From Spongiihabitans sp965206355 (GTDB taxonomy: Bacteria > Pseudomonadota > Gammaproteobacteria > Arenicellales > Poriferihabitantaceae): a DNA stretch of 64,000 bases. Position 1 is the stretch's first letter. Every line of letters begins with the position of its first letter. The DNA lies in the NCBI GenBank assembly GCA_965206355.1, contig OZ242212.1, positions 310,001-374,000 on the forward strand. The letters are read 5' to 3'. Under the pieces are notes generated by a model that did no database searches, was not told where the DNA came from, and saw nothing but the letters and a program-made list of their open reading frames with translations. The position numbers were made by a program, and so were the translations under genes. Of the stretch, positions 1 to 8,783 are shown in pieces.

Positions 1-455
1 ACAAAAGGAGGCGACCCACTAGAAAAATCCTCAAGCCTTAAAGTCACCAAAGGAGTTGATCGGTCATGGGGGTATAATGCTGTCATCAAGCCATTGGTAA
101 TCAATAGCCATTCAATTCCTTTTTCCCCGTTCTTTAATCCTTGATTATGGCTTAATGCATAGCTAGCAGCCTGACCCCAATGTGAAGATATAGCTTCTGT
201 GGGGGCTTTAGCTTCAACAACCGTGCTGGCAAAACCATCAGGGTCAATCAGTAAAAAATCAACTTCCAGCGTTTTTTTCTTTGACCCCTCATAACCAATT
301 AGCTTTGAGACTTTTTCTTTTGGTAAAATGGCATTGGATGGATAGCCCATCTCTGCAAAGAGTGGGGCTACAAATCTTGTTTCAACCTGAGCTTCATTTT
401 TAAAATTGGCATCAACAGAAAATAGCGTACTATAACTTATTGATTTTTTCGGCAT
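1..455 (-). CDS. HsdR N-terminal domain protein, partial (runs off left edge)
   Basis: An open frame of 151 codons starts at the ATG at 453-455 and continues past the window edge without a stop. The protein begins MPKKSISYSTLF and contains EVDFLLIDPDG followed by VVEAKAP. This Asp...Glu-x-Lys arrangement is the PD-(D/E)xK nuclease core found in the N-terminal domain of type I restriction R subunits and in stand-alone HSDR_N proteins. Only the N-terminal part is visible, so a full HsdR with helicase motors cannot be told from a short HSDR_N protein. The gene is AT-richer than its neighbours and lies directly against a CoA-transferase gene that stops after 36 codons. It therefore looks like incoming defence or mobile DNA. 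The domain call is fairly sure; the full gene identity is not. Confidence 0.6.
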   Translation of the reverse strand, partial: MPKKSISYSTLFSVDANFKNEAQVETRFVAPLFAEMGYPSNAILPKEKVSKLIGYEGSKKKTLEVDFLLIDPDGFASTVVEAKAPTEAISSHWGQAASYALSHNQGLKNGEKGIEWLLITNGLMTALYPHDRSTPLVTLRLEDFSSGSPPF

Positions 456-476
456 TTATTTAAGCTAACATTGCAA

Positions 477-505
477 ATTATAATGTAGCAATATTACATA
501 GATAA
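477..505 (-). promoter_or_regulatory. Candidate sigma70 promoter of the HsdR-like gene
   Basis: On the minus strand TTATCT (500-505), a 17-bp spacer and TATAAT (477-482) precede the ATG at 455. The -10 is perfect and the -35 is weak. It would give a very short 5' leader. Confidence 0.35.
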
Positions 506-663
506 ATTAAAAAACACAAGGCTGATTTAAGCGAGGGAGTCAAGTATATAAATCCCATTTTTATCACCTGTGCCCCAAGATCACCTAACAGTTGCGTACA
601 CCAAGGTCCGGCAAGTACCCGCGTCAAATCCAGTACTCGAACACCCTTCAACGCTCCTGCCAC
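478..663 (-). pseudogene. CaiB/BaiF-type CoA-transferase, truncated after codon 36
   Basis: The frame opens with GTG at 661-663, behind a GGAGG-like site. It reads MAGALKGVRVLDLTRVLAGP and then the GAQVIK motif, which is the conserved N-terminus of family III CoA-transferases (formyl-CoA/carnitine CoA-transferase type, about 400 residues). Homology stops at about position 556, after which about 25 unrelated residues lead to a stop at 478. The remnant lies 75 bp downstream of acetoacetyl-CoA synthetase in the same direction, so the two probably once formed an acyl-CoA operon. The break point coincides with the start of the HsdR-like region, so an insertion or deletion there destroyed the gene. 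Confidence 0.7.
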
Positions 664-738
664 AAAGCCCTCCTCAAATTATCAATGACAAACCCTACTC
701 TTGATAAGAAAGGTGGCGTAAAATGTCGACGGGAAGTT

Positions 739-2733
739 TTAATTTTCAATGCGCAACGCTTCCAGATCCCGAAAGTGCTCCAACGCTTCCGGGTTTGCCA
801 ATGCGTCAGTATTCTCCACTTCCTCGCCGTGCACAATACTGCGCACTACCAATTCTACGATTTTTCCATTCAGGGTTCTCGGAATATCCGCAACTGCAAT
901 AATTTTTTCTGGAACATGGCGACGGGTTGTATTATCTTGAATAATTTGACGAATTTTCGCTTTCAATGTATCGGTCAATTTGACATCATCCCGCAACAGC
1001 ACAAACAGCACGACTCGGACATCATCTTGCCATTGTTGCGTGATGCACAAACTTTCTATCACTTCATCTATTTTCTCGACCTGACGATAAATTTCTGCCG
1101 TTCCTATTCGAATCCCGCCGGGGTTCAATACCGCATCGGAGCGACCATAAATGATGACCCCATCGCGTGCGCTAATTTCCGCATAATCTCCTTGCGCCCA
1201 AACATCATCAAAACGCGTGAAATAGGCTTCATGGAAGCGTTGATTATCTGGCTCATTCCAAAACCCCAACGGCATACTCGGAAAGGGTTTCGTACATACC
1301 AACTCCCCGCGCTTGCCGCGCACCGGTTTGCCCGCTTGATACACCTCCACAGCCATCCCCAATCCTCGGGATTGAATTTCACCACGATAGACCGCTCGCA
1401 ACGGACATCCAAGCACAAAACAAGAAACGATGTCCGTCCCCCCGGATATTGAAGATAGCATGACATCTGACTTAACATGCTGATAAATATAGTCAAAACT
1501 TTCCGGCAGCAACGGCGACCCGGTCGAGAGAATCGCGCGTAGTGTTGACAGCTTTGATCTTGTTTTTGGTTTGACATTGGCCTTTGCACAGGCAGCAATA
1601 AAACGCGCACTGGTACCGAAAACCGTTATCCCTAATTCATCAACCCAATCCCACATACTATTTTCATCAGGATAAAACGGTGAGCCATCGTAAAGCACTA
1701 TACTGCAACCGCTGGCAAGTCCGCTGACCAGCCAATTCCACATCATCCAACCACAGCTAGTAAAGTAAAATAAACTGTCATCACGTTTTATATCGGTATG
1801 CAGACGATGTTCTTTCAGGTGTTGCAATAACACCCCTCCAGCAGAGTGAACAATACATTTCGGCTTGCCGGTAGTGCCCGATGAATACAATATGTACAGG
1901 GGATGATCAAACGGTAACTGGACAAAATCAATTTCACTCTGTTCGGTTTCAAAATCCTCATACCACATCACATCGCGAATTTTGCTGATATCGGCTAATC
2001 TGTCCGTATGCGGATTAAGAAAGGCAACCACAATGACTTTATCTATGCTGGGGATTTTTTCAGCCACTGCTGCCACCGCATCCAAAATATCAATACGCTT
2101 GCCGTTGTAGTGGTATCCATCAATGGTGAACAACACCTTGGGCTGGATTTGAGCAAATCGCTCCAGCACGCCCTTAACGCCAAAATCCGGCGAACAAGAC
2201 GACCAGATAGCCCCAATACTGGCAGTCGCCAACATAGCCACTACCGTTTCTGGTATATTTGCCATATAACCAGCAACACGGTCTCCCGTAGTGACCCCTA
2301 GCGACTTTAACAACGCAACACAACGCGCCACTTGCTGATACAAGCAGGCATAGCTCATCTCACGTTCAGCCCGATTTTCCCCGCGTCCATTCTCGCCACA
2401 AGAGACAATCGCAATTTTATCCTCTGCAATGTCATCACCACAAAACCTAAGCAGATTTTCGGCAAAGTTTAAGCGCGCACCGACAAACCACTGCGCTCCC
2501 GGCATTAACTCAGGCTGGGTCAGTACGACATCCCAATGTCGGCTACTGATAACACCGCAAAACATCCAAAGCGCTGCCCAAAACCGCTCACTGGATTGCA
2601 CACTCCACTGATAAAGAGAATCATAGTCTGTTACTGACGGATTGGTTTTTGATAGCCAATCTATGAATACGGCAAGATTGCTGTTTGCAACAGATTGTGG
2701 TGACGGTTGCCACAAAGGGGGTTGCTTGCTCAT
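739..2733 (-). CDS. Acetoacetyl-CoA synthetase (acetoacetate-CoA ligase)
   Basis: A 664-residue member of the ANL (AMP-forming acyl-CoA ligase) family. It carries the acetyl-CoA synthetase-like N-terminus, the AMP-binding loop YSSGTTGKPK near residues 283-292, the adenine-site region SSISGGTDIVSCF, and a C-terminal NGKIVE segment with the conserved catalytic lysine. The long form with GGTDIVSCF and RGEIQSRGLGM fits acetoacetyl-CoA synthetase better than acetyl-CoA synthetase. It would activate acetoacetate to acetoacetyl-CoA in the cytoplasm, feeding ketone body, polyhydroxybutyrate or leucine-type catabolism. A truncated CoA-transferase follows it. The length is normal for the family and the frame is intact. 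Confidence 0.85.
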   Translation of the reverse strand: MSKQPPLWQPSPQSVANSNLAVFIDWLSKTNPSVTDYDSLYQWSVQSSERFWAALWMFCGVISSRHWDVVLTQPELMPGAQWFVGARLNFAENLLRFCGDDIAEDKIAIVSCGENGRGENRAEREMSYACLYQQVARCVALLKSLGVTTGDRVAGYMANIPETVVAMLATASIGAIWSSCSPDFGVKGVLERFAQIQPKVLFTIDGYHYNGKRIDILDAVAAVAEKIPSIDKVIVVAFLNPHTDRLADISKIRDVMWYEDFETEQSEIDFVQLPFDHPLYILYSSGTTGKPKCIVHSAGGVLLQHLKEHRLHTDIKRDDSLFYFTSCGWMMWNWLVSGLASGCSIVLYDGSPFYPDENSMWDWVDELGITVFGTSARFIAACAKANVKPKTRSKLSTLRAILSTGSPLLPESFDYIYQHVKSDVMLSSISGGTDIVSCFVLGCPLRAVYRGEIQSRGLGMAVEVYQAGKPVRGKRGELVCTKPFPSMPLGFWNEPDNQRFHEAYFTRFDDVWAQGDYAEISARDGVIIYGRSDAVLNPGGIRIGTAEIYRQVEKIDEVIESLCITQQWQDDVRVVLFVLLRDDVKLTDTLKAKIRQIIQDNTTRRHVPEKIIAVADIPRTLNGKIVELVVRSIVHGEEVENTDALANPEALEHFRDLEALRIEN

Positions 2734-2831
2734 AATGGCTTAGGAATTACGAATTGTGAAGCTACAAGATTTAGACACTAATCGGGGCAGTGGCGGGGTG
2801 CGCCGTGACGGAGGGGTTGCTTAATGCACAA

Positions 2832-3152
2832 TTAAAATTGCCTCTCTGGCACATGCACAATCAATCCGTCAAGTGCATCCGTAATTTTAATTTGACAACT
2901 CAAGCGGCTCATATCATCTACCCCTTCAGCAAACGCCAGCATATCCCGTTCCTCTTCCTCCATCTGCGGTAATCGCGCTATCCATTGTCGATCAATATGC
3001 ACATGACAGGTTGCACAGCAACAAGCCCCCCCGCACTCTGCCAGTATGCCGGCAAGCTCATTTCTTTTTGCCAGCAACATCACCGCCGTGCCCACTTCCC
3101 CATCAATGGCGTGTTCACTGCCATCAGCTAGTACAAAATTAATGACCGACAT
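2832..3152 (-). CDS. 2Fe-2S ferredoxin, adrenodoxin type
   Basis: About 106 residues from MSVINFVLADG. An in-frame ATG lies 33 bp further upstream, but the later start matches the family. The cluster ligands are Cys40, Cys46, Cys49 and Cys86, in the pattern C-x5-C-x2-C...LSC typical of adrenodoxin and Isc-type ferredoxins. Two extra cysteines, 44 and 45, lie inside the loop. It is a soluble electron carrier. It is not next to isc genes, so its partner is unknown. It shares its strand with the acetoacetyl-CoA synthetase gene and with the fab genes, but a MITE copy separates it from fabG. Confidence 0.85.
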   Translation of the reverse strand: MSVINFVLADGSEHAIDGEVGTAVMLLAKRNELAGILAECGGACCCATCHVHIDRQWIARLPQMEEEERDMLAFAEGVDDMSRLSCQIKITDALDGLIVHVPERQF

Positions 3153-3230
3153 ATTATTCCGGAACGTCCCCGACTTTAATGACAATCTGTCATCTGACAG
3201 GGTTATTGTGCATAACCGCTATTGTACAAT

Positions 3231-3367
3231 GAGACCTTTGCACGAAAGCCTTCACCTGCATGCTGCGTTAAAATCGTACTCAATCGGTCATTTATAAGCA
3301 TAAACTCCCTCATTCCGTGCGTTTTTGCCTGGCCTGAAAGCGAAATCATCTTCCGCGCAAAGGTCTC
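3231..3367 (+). mobile_element. MITE copy 1 (137 bp)
   Basis: Begins GAGACCTTTGCACG and ends with its inverted counterpart CGCGCAAAGGTCTC. It is flanked by the 5-bp duplication ACAAT. It lacks 2 bp of the 139-bp consensus near the left end. It encodes no transposase. Confidence 0.9.
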
Positions 3368-3591
3368 ACAATAATAATTGACCACATCGGTTACACGGCA
3401 CACCTCCACATAGAGAGAAAAATGAGCAGGCTTATAAACACAACACCACAGTGGCATTGAGTAGTGGTATTGAATAAGCGCATGGAGCAAACGAATAAAA
3501 TCAAACAACATCAATCATAGCCTCCGGCTCCCCGTTTCCAAGTCGGTGTCAACATATTTTAGCCTGAAGCGGTTTGCGTTATGGCGACAAT

Positions 3592-4338
3592 TCACACCAT
3601 GAACAGACCACCATTAACATGCAGGGTCGTTCCAGTAATGTACTTCGCCATCTCTGACGCAAGAAATACCACCGCCGAGGCAATATCTTCAGGTGTTCCC
3701 AGTGTTGCCATTGGAATCTTTTGCATTATCACCTGACGCTGATTGTCGTCCAGTGCATTGGTCATATCGGTTTCTATGAATCCCGGCGCAATGGCATTGA
3801 CCGTAATGTTGCGAGATGCCACTTCCTGTGCCAACGATTTAGAAAATCCGATTAGTCCGGCTTTTGCCGCTGCATAATTCGCCTGACCGGCGTTACCCGT
3901 TGTGCCTATTACCGACGCAATATTGATTATTCTGCCAAATCGTGCCTTGGTCATATTGCGTAAACAGGCTTTACTCAAGGTATAAACAGATTTCAAATTG
4001 GTATCCATAATATCATCCCACTCCGCCTCCTTCATCCGCAATACTAAATTGTCGCGGGTAATACCGGCATTATTTACCAAAACCAGTGGTGCGCCGGATT
4101 GCTCGGTAATTTCAACAATCAAATTCCCAACACGCTCTGCATCAGTCACATCCAGCACCCGACCATAGCCAACCCCGTCCATATCCTTGAAATGATCTTC
4201 TATGCAACGCACCCCGTCTGTTGAAGTTGCCGTACCGTAAACAATACCGCCCTGCGCAAGCAACGCGCCGGCGATAGCTTTACCAATGCCTCTGGTTGCA
4301 CCAGTGACTAAACAAACTTTATCTTTTAACAGCATCAT
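3592..4338 (-). CDS. fabG: 3-oxoacyl-ACP reductase FabG
   Basis: A 248-residue short-chain dehydrogenase. It shows the NADPH site TGATRGIG near residues 12-19, NNAG at 89-92, and the catalytic Ser142, Tyr155 and Lys159 (YAAAK). The C-terminus ITGTTLHVNGGLFMV is typical of FabG. It reduces 3-oxoacyl-ACP in each round of type II fatty acid synthesis. It lies 22 bp downstream of fabH and is the last gene of the rpmF-plsX-fabH-fabG cluster. The usual neighbours fabD (between fabH and fabG) and acpP (after fabG) are absent here. Either of two adjacent ATG codons could be the start. Confidence 0.93.
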   Translation of the reverse strand: MMLLKDKVCLVTGATRGIGKAIAGALLAQGGIVYGTATSTDGVRCIEDHFKDMDGVGYGRVLDVTDAERVGNLIVEITEQSGAPLVLVNNAGITRDNLVLRMKEAEWDDIMDTNLKSVYTLSKACLRNMTKARFGRIINIASVIGTTGNAGQANYAAAKAGLIGFSKSLAQEVASRNITVNAIAPGFIETDMTNALDDNQRQVIMQKIPMATLGTPEDIASAVVFLASEMAKYITGTTLHVNGGLFMV

Positions 4339-4360
4339 ACATTGAAAATTCGTAATCGAT

Positions 4361-5329
4361 CTAAATACGAATCATTGCCGAGCCCCAAGTAAAGCCACCG
4401 CCAAAACCCTCCAGCAACACATGCTGTCCCGATCTTATTCTACCATCACGCACCGCTTCATCAAGCGCAAGTGGCACCGATGCTGCTGAGGTGTTGCCGT
4501 GGCAATCTACGGTAATCACTACTTTTTCCGGCGCAATTTTGGCACGTTTGCCGACCGCGTTGATGATGCGAATATTCGCTTGATGGGGAATAAACCAGTC
4601 AATGTCATCCCGACTCATAGCGTTTGCATTGAGGGTTTCATCGACAATATCGCTCATCGCTGTTACTGCCCACCGAAACACTTCCCTGCCCTCCATTGTG
4701 GTAAAGGCAGCACCGGCTTTTACCTGATTAAAATTCTTCGACACCCCTACCGGCACACATAACAGATCCTTATATTTGCCATCACAATGCAAGTGAGTAG
4801 ACAGTATGCCGGGCGCATTGTCCGCTTTCAACACAACCGCGCCCGCACCATCTCCAAATAAGACACAGGTACGGCGGTCGCTCCAATCAATAATTCGGGA
4901 AAAGGTTTCGGCTCCCACCACCAATGCACATTGGGCACTACCAGTCCTAATGAATTTATCCGCCACATCTATGGCAAACAAAAAACCGGCACAAACCGCC
5001 TGCACATCAAAGGCGGGGGGACCTTCAATACCTAATCTATGCTGCAACAAACAAGCCGTGCTGGGAAAAACTTGATCTGCCGTGGTGGTCGCAACCACAA
5101 TCAAGTCGATGTCGTTATTGGCAATTCCCGCCGCCGCAATGGCACGCAACGAGGCAGACTCCGCCAGATCACAGGTAAACTCATCATCAGCCGCTATTCG
5201 GCGTTCGCGAATACCCGTTCTGGAATAAATCCAGGCATCGTTGGTATCGACTATATCTTCAAGATCAGCATTAGTCAGCACTTTTGCCGGTAAATAACTA
5301 CCCGTACCAATGATGCGAGAGAAAGTCAT
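4361..5329 (-). CDS. fabH: 3-oxoacyl-ACP synthase III FabH
   Basis: A 322-residue thiolase-fold enzyme with the triad regions AVCAGF (Cys113), IPHQANIRI (His) and CHGNTSAAS (Asn). It condenses acetyl-CoA with malonyl-ACP to start fatty acid synthesis. It sits 33 bp downstream of plsX and 22 bp upstream of fabG, a conserved order in gammaproteobacteria. The length is normal and no defect is visible. In most relatives fabD follows directly; here fabG does. Confidence 0.94.
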   Translation of the reverse strand: MTFSRIIGTGSYLPAKVLTNADLEDIVDTNDAWIYSRTGIRERRIAADDEFTCDLAESASLRAIAAAGIANNDIDLIVVATTTADQVFPSTACLLQHRLGIEGPPAFDVQAVCAGFLFAIDVADKFIRTGSAQCALVVGAETFSRIIDWSDRRTCVLFGDGAGAVVLKADNAPGILSTHLHCDGKYKDLLCVPVGVSKNFNQVKAGAAFTTMEGREVFRWAVTAMSDIVDETLNANAMSRDDIDWFIPHQANIRIINAVGKRAKIAPEKVVITVDCHGNTSAASVPLALDEAVRDGRIRSGQHVLLEGFGGGFTWGSAMIRI

Positions 5330-5362
5330 TTCGTTATTCCAGTTGATGTCATGTTTGGGTTG

Positions 5363-6433
5363 CTACGCTATTGATGGCCTAGGTGATGTGTTGTTCGATA
5401 AATCCTGAGCGGGCAATGCTTTTTGAATTTGCGTGACCATATCTTTTCGCACCTCTTCAATGGCAACCTCAACCGCATGTTTGAACCCGATATGGTCGGT
5501 TCTGCCATGCGATTTAACCACAGCAGCACGCAAACCAAGCAGGCTGGCGCCGTTATAACGTCTGTGATCAAGACGATATTTGATCGCATTTAACACCGGT
5601 TTCACCAGCAATCCGGAACCTTTGGTAACCACGTTGCGATTAAACTCCTCTTTCAGCACACTCATAATCATTTGTGCCACTCCTTCTGAAGCCTTTAAGG
5701 CAATATTACCAAGAACACCATCACATACCACCAAGTCGGTGTTGCCCGTATAGATTTCATCCGCTTCAACAAAGCCGATATAGTTCAGGTTACTGTTCTT
5801 AAATAACGCTGCTGTTGCCTTTATGGCTTCGTTGCCCTTGATTTCCTCGACACCGATATTGAGCAATCCCACAGTAGGATTGTTTTTGCCGTCAAGACAT
5901 TTGACCAACTGCGACCCCATCAGCCCAAACTGCAATAAAACCTCGGGTGATGTATCAATATTTGCACCCAAATCCAGCATATAGGTATAACCTTTGAGTC
6001 GCGGTAGCGCCGTACAAATCGCCGGGCGGTCAATACCCGGTATGGTGCGCAAAACAAACCGCGCCATTGCCATCAATGCGCCGGTATTTCCTGCACTGAC
6101 ACAACCATCAACGCGACCATCCTTCACCAGATTGATGGCGACCCGCATTGATGAGTCTTTTTTCTTGCGCAACGCATTCAGCGGATGTTCGTGCATCTCA
6201 ATGACCTGCGAAGCATGCTGGATAGCAAGACGATCAGCCCATGCCCTGCCATCACTACCGCCACTGTCACCTGTATCATAGCCGGCATCATGCAACCTGT
6301 TCCCGATTTGCTCAGCATCACCGACCAGAATCAGCTTTATGTGCTGATGTATTTTCAGGATTTCTAAGGTAGCTGGAATAGTGGTCTGTAAACCATAATC
6401 GCCTCCCATTGCGTCAATAGAAAGTGCAATCAT
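5363..6433 (-). CDS. plsX: Phosphate acyltransferase PlsX
   Basis: A 356-residue protein beginning MIALSIDAMGGDYG, the PlsX hallmark. It also has SAGNTGALMA, TYMLDLGAN and the KPVLNAIKYRLDHRRYNGASLLG region. PlsX converts acyl-ACP to acyl-phosphate for PlsY, linking fatty acid synthesis to phospholipid synthesis at the membrane surface. It lies 70 bp downstream of rpmF. It begins at ATG 6433, has the full family length and shows no defect. Confidence 0.94.
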   Translation of the reverse strand: MIALSIDAMGGDYGLQTTIPATLEILKIHQHIKLILVGDAEQIGNRLHDAGYDTGDSGGSDGRAWADRLAIQHASQVIEMHEHPLNALRKKKDSSMRVAINLVKDGRVDGCVSAGNTGALMAMARFVLRTIPGIDRPAICTALPRLKGYTYMLDLGANIDTSPEVLLQFGLMGSQLVKCLDGKNNPTVGLLNIGVEEIKGNEAIKATAALFKNSNLNYIGFVEADEIYTGNTDLVVCDGVLGNIALKASEGVAQMIMSVLKEEFNRNVVTKGSGLLVKPVLNAIKYRLDHRRYNGASLLGLRAAVVKSHGRTDHIGFKHAVEVAIEEVRKDMVTQIQKALPAQDLSNNTSPRPSIA

Positions 6434-6503
6434 GGCTATTTGCTATTTGAAGCAACCACGCAATAGTCTTGCAAATAAAATACAAATACTGAAGGACAGC
6501 GGT

Positions 6504-6683
6504 TTATTCCGACTTGGTTTCTACCAGCTTCTTGCCGCGATAATAGCCATCAGCAGTGAGATGGTGACGGCGATGCAGTTCACCAGAAACCGGATCAATC
6601 GACAAAGTAGCATTTTTCAAACTATCATGAGATCGACGCATGCCGCGTTTCGAAGGGGTTTTACGGTTTTTTTGTACTGCCAT
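6504..6683 (-). CDS. rpmF: 50S ribosomal protein L32
   Basis: A 59-residue frame beginning MAVQKNRKTPSKRGMRRSHD, the unmistakable L32 start, and ending KLVETKSE. It is very basic, as expected for this large-subunit protein. It heads the rpmF-plsX-fabHG cluster. Its usual upstream partner yceD (DUF177) is missing. Instead an IS1595-type remnant ends about 30 bp upstream, followed by a MITE. Transcription probably starts further upstream, at the promoter at 7361-7389, and passes through this debris. Confidence 0.95.
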   Translation of the reverse strand: MAVQKNRKTPSKRGMRRSHDSLKNATLSIDPVSGELHRRHHLTADGYYRGKKLVETKSE

Positions 6684-6729
6684 TGTTTTCCTCGTTATTC
6701 ATAAAAAAATTAGGGACTGGCCCGGATAA

Positions 6730-7013
6730 CTATCTAAGATGATGTTTAACCCATTGTCTTAATTGCAATAATTGAGATGTTGGATCACTGTTGTTAAAAC
6801 GCCACTCACATTTCTTCAAATGTAGCCCAAAATGTGCTCTCGGCACACCGTTGAATTTGTGCATATGACGCTTTGCCCGGTTCCAAAAATTCTCGATACC
6901 GTTGATGTGATTCCGCTGGTTGGCAAAGCGTTTGGAATGGTTGATGCGATGGTGCTTGAAATCAATAACATCCAGCACATTATAACCTCTCCAGCAGTCA
7001 GAATAAATGTTAT
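6730..7013 (-). pseudogene. IS1595-family (ISXO2-like) transposase, C-terminal remnant
   Basis: The minus strand encodes about 94 residues starting IYSDCWRGYNVLD, then HINGIENFWNRAKRH and CEWRFNN, ending at a stop at 6730-6732. These match the C-terminal part of the DDE domain of ISXO2-like transposases, where HINGIENFW carries the last catalytic position. The N-terminal two thirds are missing. A stop codon lies just upstream in frame once the MITE is removed, so the gene was already truncated before MITE copy 2 inserted. By chance the MITE supplies an in-frame ATG for a hybrid frame reaching back to 7134. Confidence 0.85.
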
Positions 7014-7152
7014 GAGACCTTTGCACGAAAGCCATTTCACCTGCATACTGCGTTAAAATCGTACTCAATCGGTCATTTATAAGCATAAACTCCCTCATTC
7101 CGTGCGTTTTTGCCTTGCCTGAAAGCGAAATCATCTTCCGTGCAAAGGTCTC
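7014..7152 (+). mobile_element. MITE copy 2 (139 bp)
   Basis: Full consensus length with ends GAGACCTTTGCACG and CGTGCAAAGGTCTC. It is flanked by a perfect duplication GTTAT. It sits at the broken end of the IS1595 remnant. Confidence 0.92.
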
Positions 7153-7697
7153 GTTATATTATCTTGCCGACCCGTAGCCAATCAGACCCGTGGCCAATCA
7201 GATATGAGCCGATGTCATGAGTTTTCGGCTCGCCCCCAAAAAACCAGCAACATTAAGGATTACGGGCAGTTAAAAAATCGCTAAATTTTTTACTATTTCA
7301 ATACCATACCGACTAAACCGCAAGCGCAGAACGATTTGCGTCTGCTTAAAAGAGCGCGGGATTATAGTCTTTTCTACTATTTCCGTCAAAACTAATCGAC
7401 CGCAAACCACCGAATCGGATTACGGTCGGTTAAGCGGACAACGTCAACGCCACCGTGATGGCAGGATTATAACGTACTCGGGCGTCTCGGTTCAGTATCT
7501 ATGAAACAAAACAGATTCCCTGTTTGATCGCTAATTTTCTGCATCGAAAATCAGCAAAACTCTGAAGTTAACGAAACTTGAGCCATTATTGTCACCATTA
7601 TCGCAATTTTTTCAACGTAATCACTTAACACTGACTACTGATAAACGTACAATCCAACACTGAATTTGACGCTTAATTTTACCCTTGAGGGAAACCT
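7153..7697. other. Intergenic region between rpmF-side debris and aroG
   Basis: There is no credible gene in this 545-bp stretch. It holds a strong minus-strand promoter (7361-7389). A second minus-strand TATAAT at about 7466 has only a weak -35. A hairpin at 7530-7555 pairs GCTAATTTTC with GAAAATCAGC, with one mismatch. The part between the promoter and the MITE could be the transcribed leader of the rpmF operon. I found no clear plus-strand promoter for aroG. Confidence 0.5.
7361..7389 (-). promoter_or_regulatory. Sigma70 promoter pointing toward rpmF-plsX-fabHG
   Basis: The minus strand shows TTGACG (7384-7389), a 17-bp spacer and TATAAT (7361-7366), followed by a GC-rich CCCGCG discriminator typical of growth-regulated promoters. 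It points toward rpmF, with MITE copy 2 and the IS remnant in between. The transcript would have a leader of about 670 nt. Confidence 0.65.
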
Positions 7698-8783
7698 GTG
7701 ACCACATCCATTACTGACGATATTAGAATTGCCAGCATTGACAAGGTAGTCAGTCCGAGCGAAGTCATCGCCGAGTTTCCGATGACTGCGGATGCTACAA
7801 AAACAACTCTGGAAACGCGCAGAGCGATTCATAATATTCTAAGCGGCGAGGATGATCGTATCCTCGCCATAGTCGGACCTTGTTCAATTCACGATACCAA
7901 AGCCGCTATCGACTATAGCAACCGTCTGATTCCACTTAAACAACGTTATCAGGCGGATTTGCTGTTGGTGATGCGGGTATATTTTGAAAAGCCCCGTACC
8001 ACGGTGGGCTGGAAAGGATTGATTAACGATCCGGATCTAAACGATACCTTTAACATTAACAAAGGATTACACACAGCACGAAATTTACTGCTTACGTTAA
8101 ATAATTCAGGCATGCCGGCTGGAACAGAATATTTGGATATTATTACACCACAATACGTTGCCGATCTGATTGCCTGGGGGGCCATTGGAGCGCGCACCAC
8201 GGAAAGTCAGGTTCATCGCGAGCTGTGCTCCGGACTATCTTGTCCGGTCGGATTAAAAAATGGCACTAACGGCAATCTTGATATTGCTGTTGACGGTATC
8301 CGCGCCGCTGCCAGACCCCATCACTTTTTATCCATGACCAAAGAAGGGCAGTCCGCTATATTCACGACCACAGGCAATAGCGATTGCCATATTATTTTAA
8401 GAGGCGGTAAGGTTCCAAACTTTGATGCCGACAACGTCAATGAAGCCTGCGATAAACTGTCCGCAGCCGGACTGTCCCCTCAGGTGATGATTGATTACAG
8501 CCACGCCAATAGCCAGAAAATACCTGAAAATCAGACCCGAGTTGCCGAGGATGTTGCCAAGCAAATTACCGCTGGCGACAACCGCATTATCGGTGTCATG
8601 ATTGAAAGCCATTTATTCGCTGGCCGACAGGACGTGGTGGATGGCAAAGCTGAAACCTATGGTCAAAGCATCACCGATGCCTGTATTGATATGGATACAA
8701 CCGCACAAATGATTGATAACCTTGCCCTCGCGGTGCGCCAACGCCGCCACAGGCATTCCCCAAAAAGAAGTTTTTCCCAATGA
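7698..8783 (+). CDS. aroG: 3-deoxy-7-phosphoheptulonate (DAHP) synthase, class I
   Basis: A 361-residue AroFGH-type enzyme that joins phosphoenolpyruvate and erythrose 4-phosphate in the first step of the shikimate pathway. Visible motifs are VGPCSIHD, VYFEKPRTTVGWKG, GARTTESQVHRE, GLKNGTNG and IDYSHANSQK. The metal ligands and PEP-binding residues of the family fall in these blocks. The start is GTG at 7698, behind GAGGGAAAC. Which feedback class (Phe, Tyr or Trp) it belongs to cannot be read from the sequence, so the symbol marks the family only. Its last codons overlap the start of the ATP sulfurylase gene by 4 bp, an unusual partner for an aromatic biosynthesis gene. Confidence 0.9.
   Translation: MTTSITDDIRIASIDKVVSPSEVIAEFPMTADATKTTLETRRAIHNILSGEDDRILAIVGPCSIHDTKAAIDYSNRLIPLKQRYQADLLLVMRVYFEKPRTTVGWKGLINDPDLNDTFNINKGLHTARNLLLTLNNSGMPAGTEYLDIITPQYVADLIAWGAIGARTTESQVHRELCSGLSCPVGLKNGTNGNLDIAVDGIRAAARPHHFLSMTKEGQSAIFTTTGNSDCHIILRGGKVPNFDADNVNEACDKLSAAGLSPQVMIDYSHANSQKIPENQTRVAEDVAKQITAGDNRIIGVMIESHLFAGRQDVVDGKAETYGQSITDACIDMDTTAQMIDNLALAVRQRRHRHSPKRSFSQ

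Noticed and set aside
592..1452. A 286-codon plus-strand frame opposite acetoacetyl-CoA synthetase
   Set aside because: It shows no family features and overlaps a strongly supported gene on the other strand.
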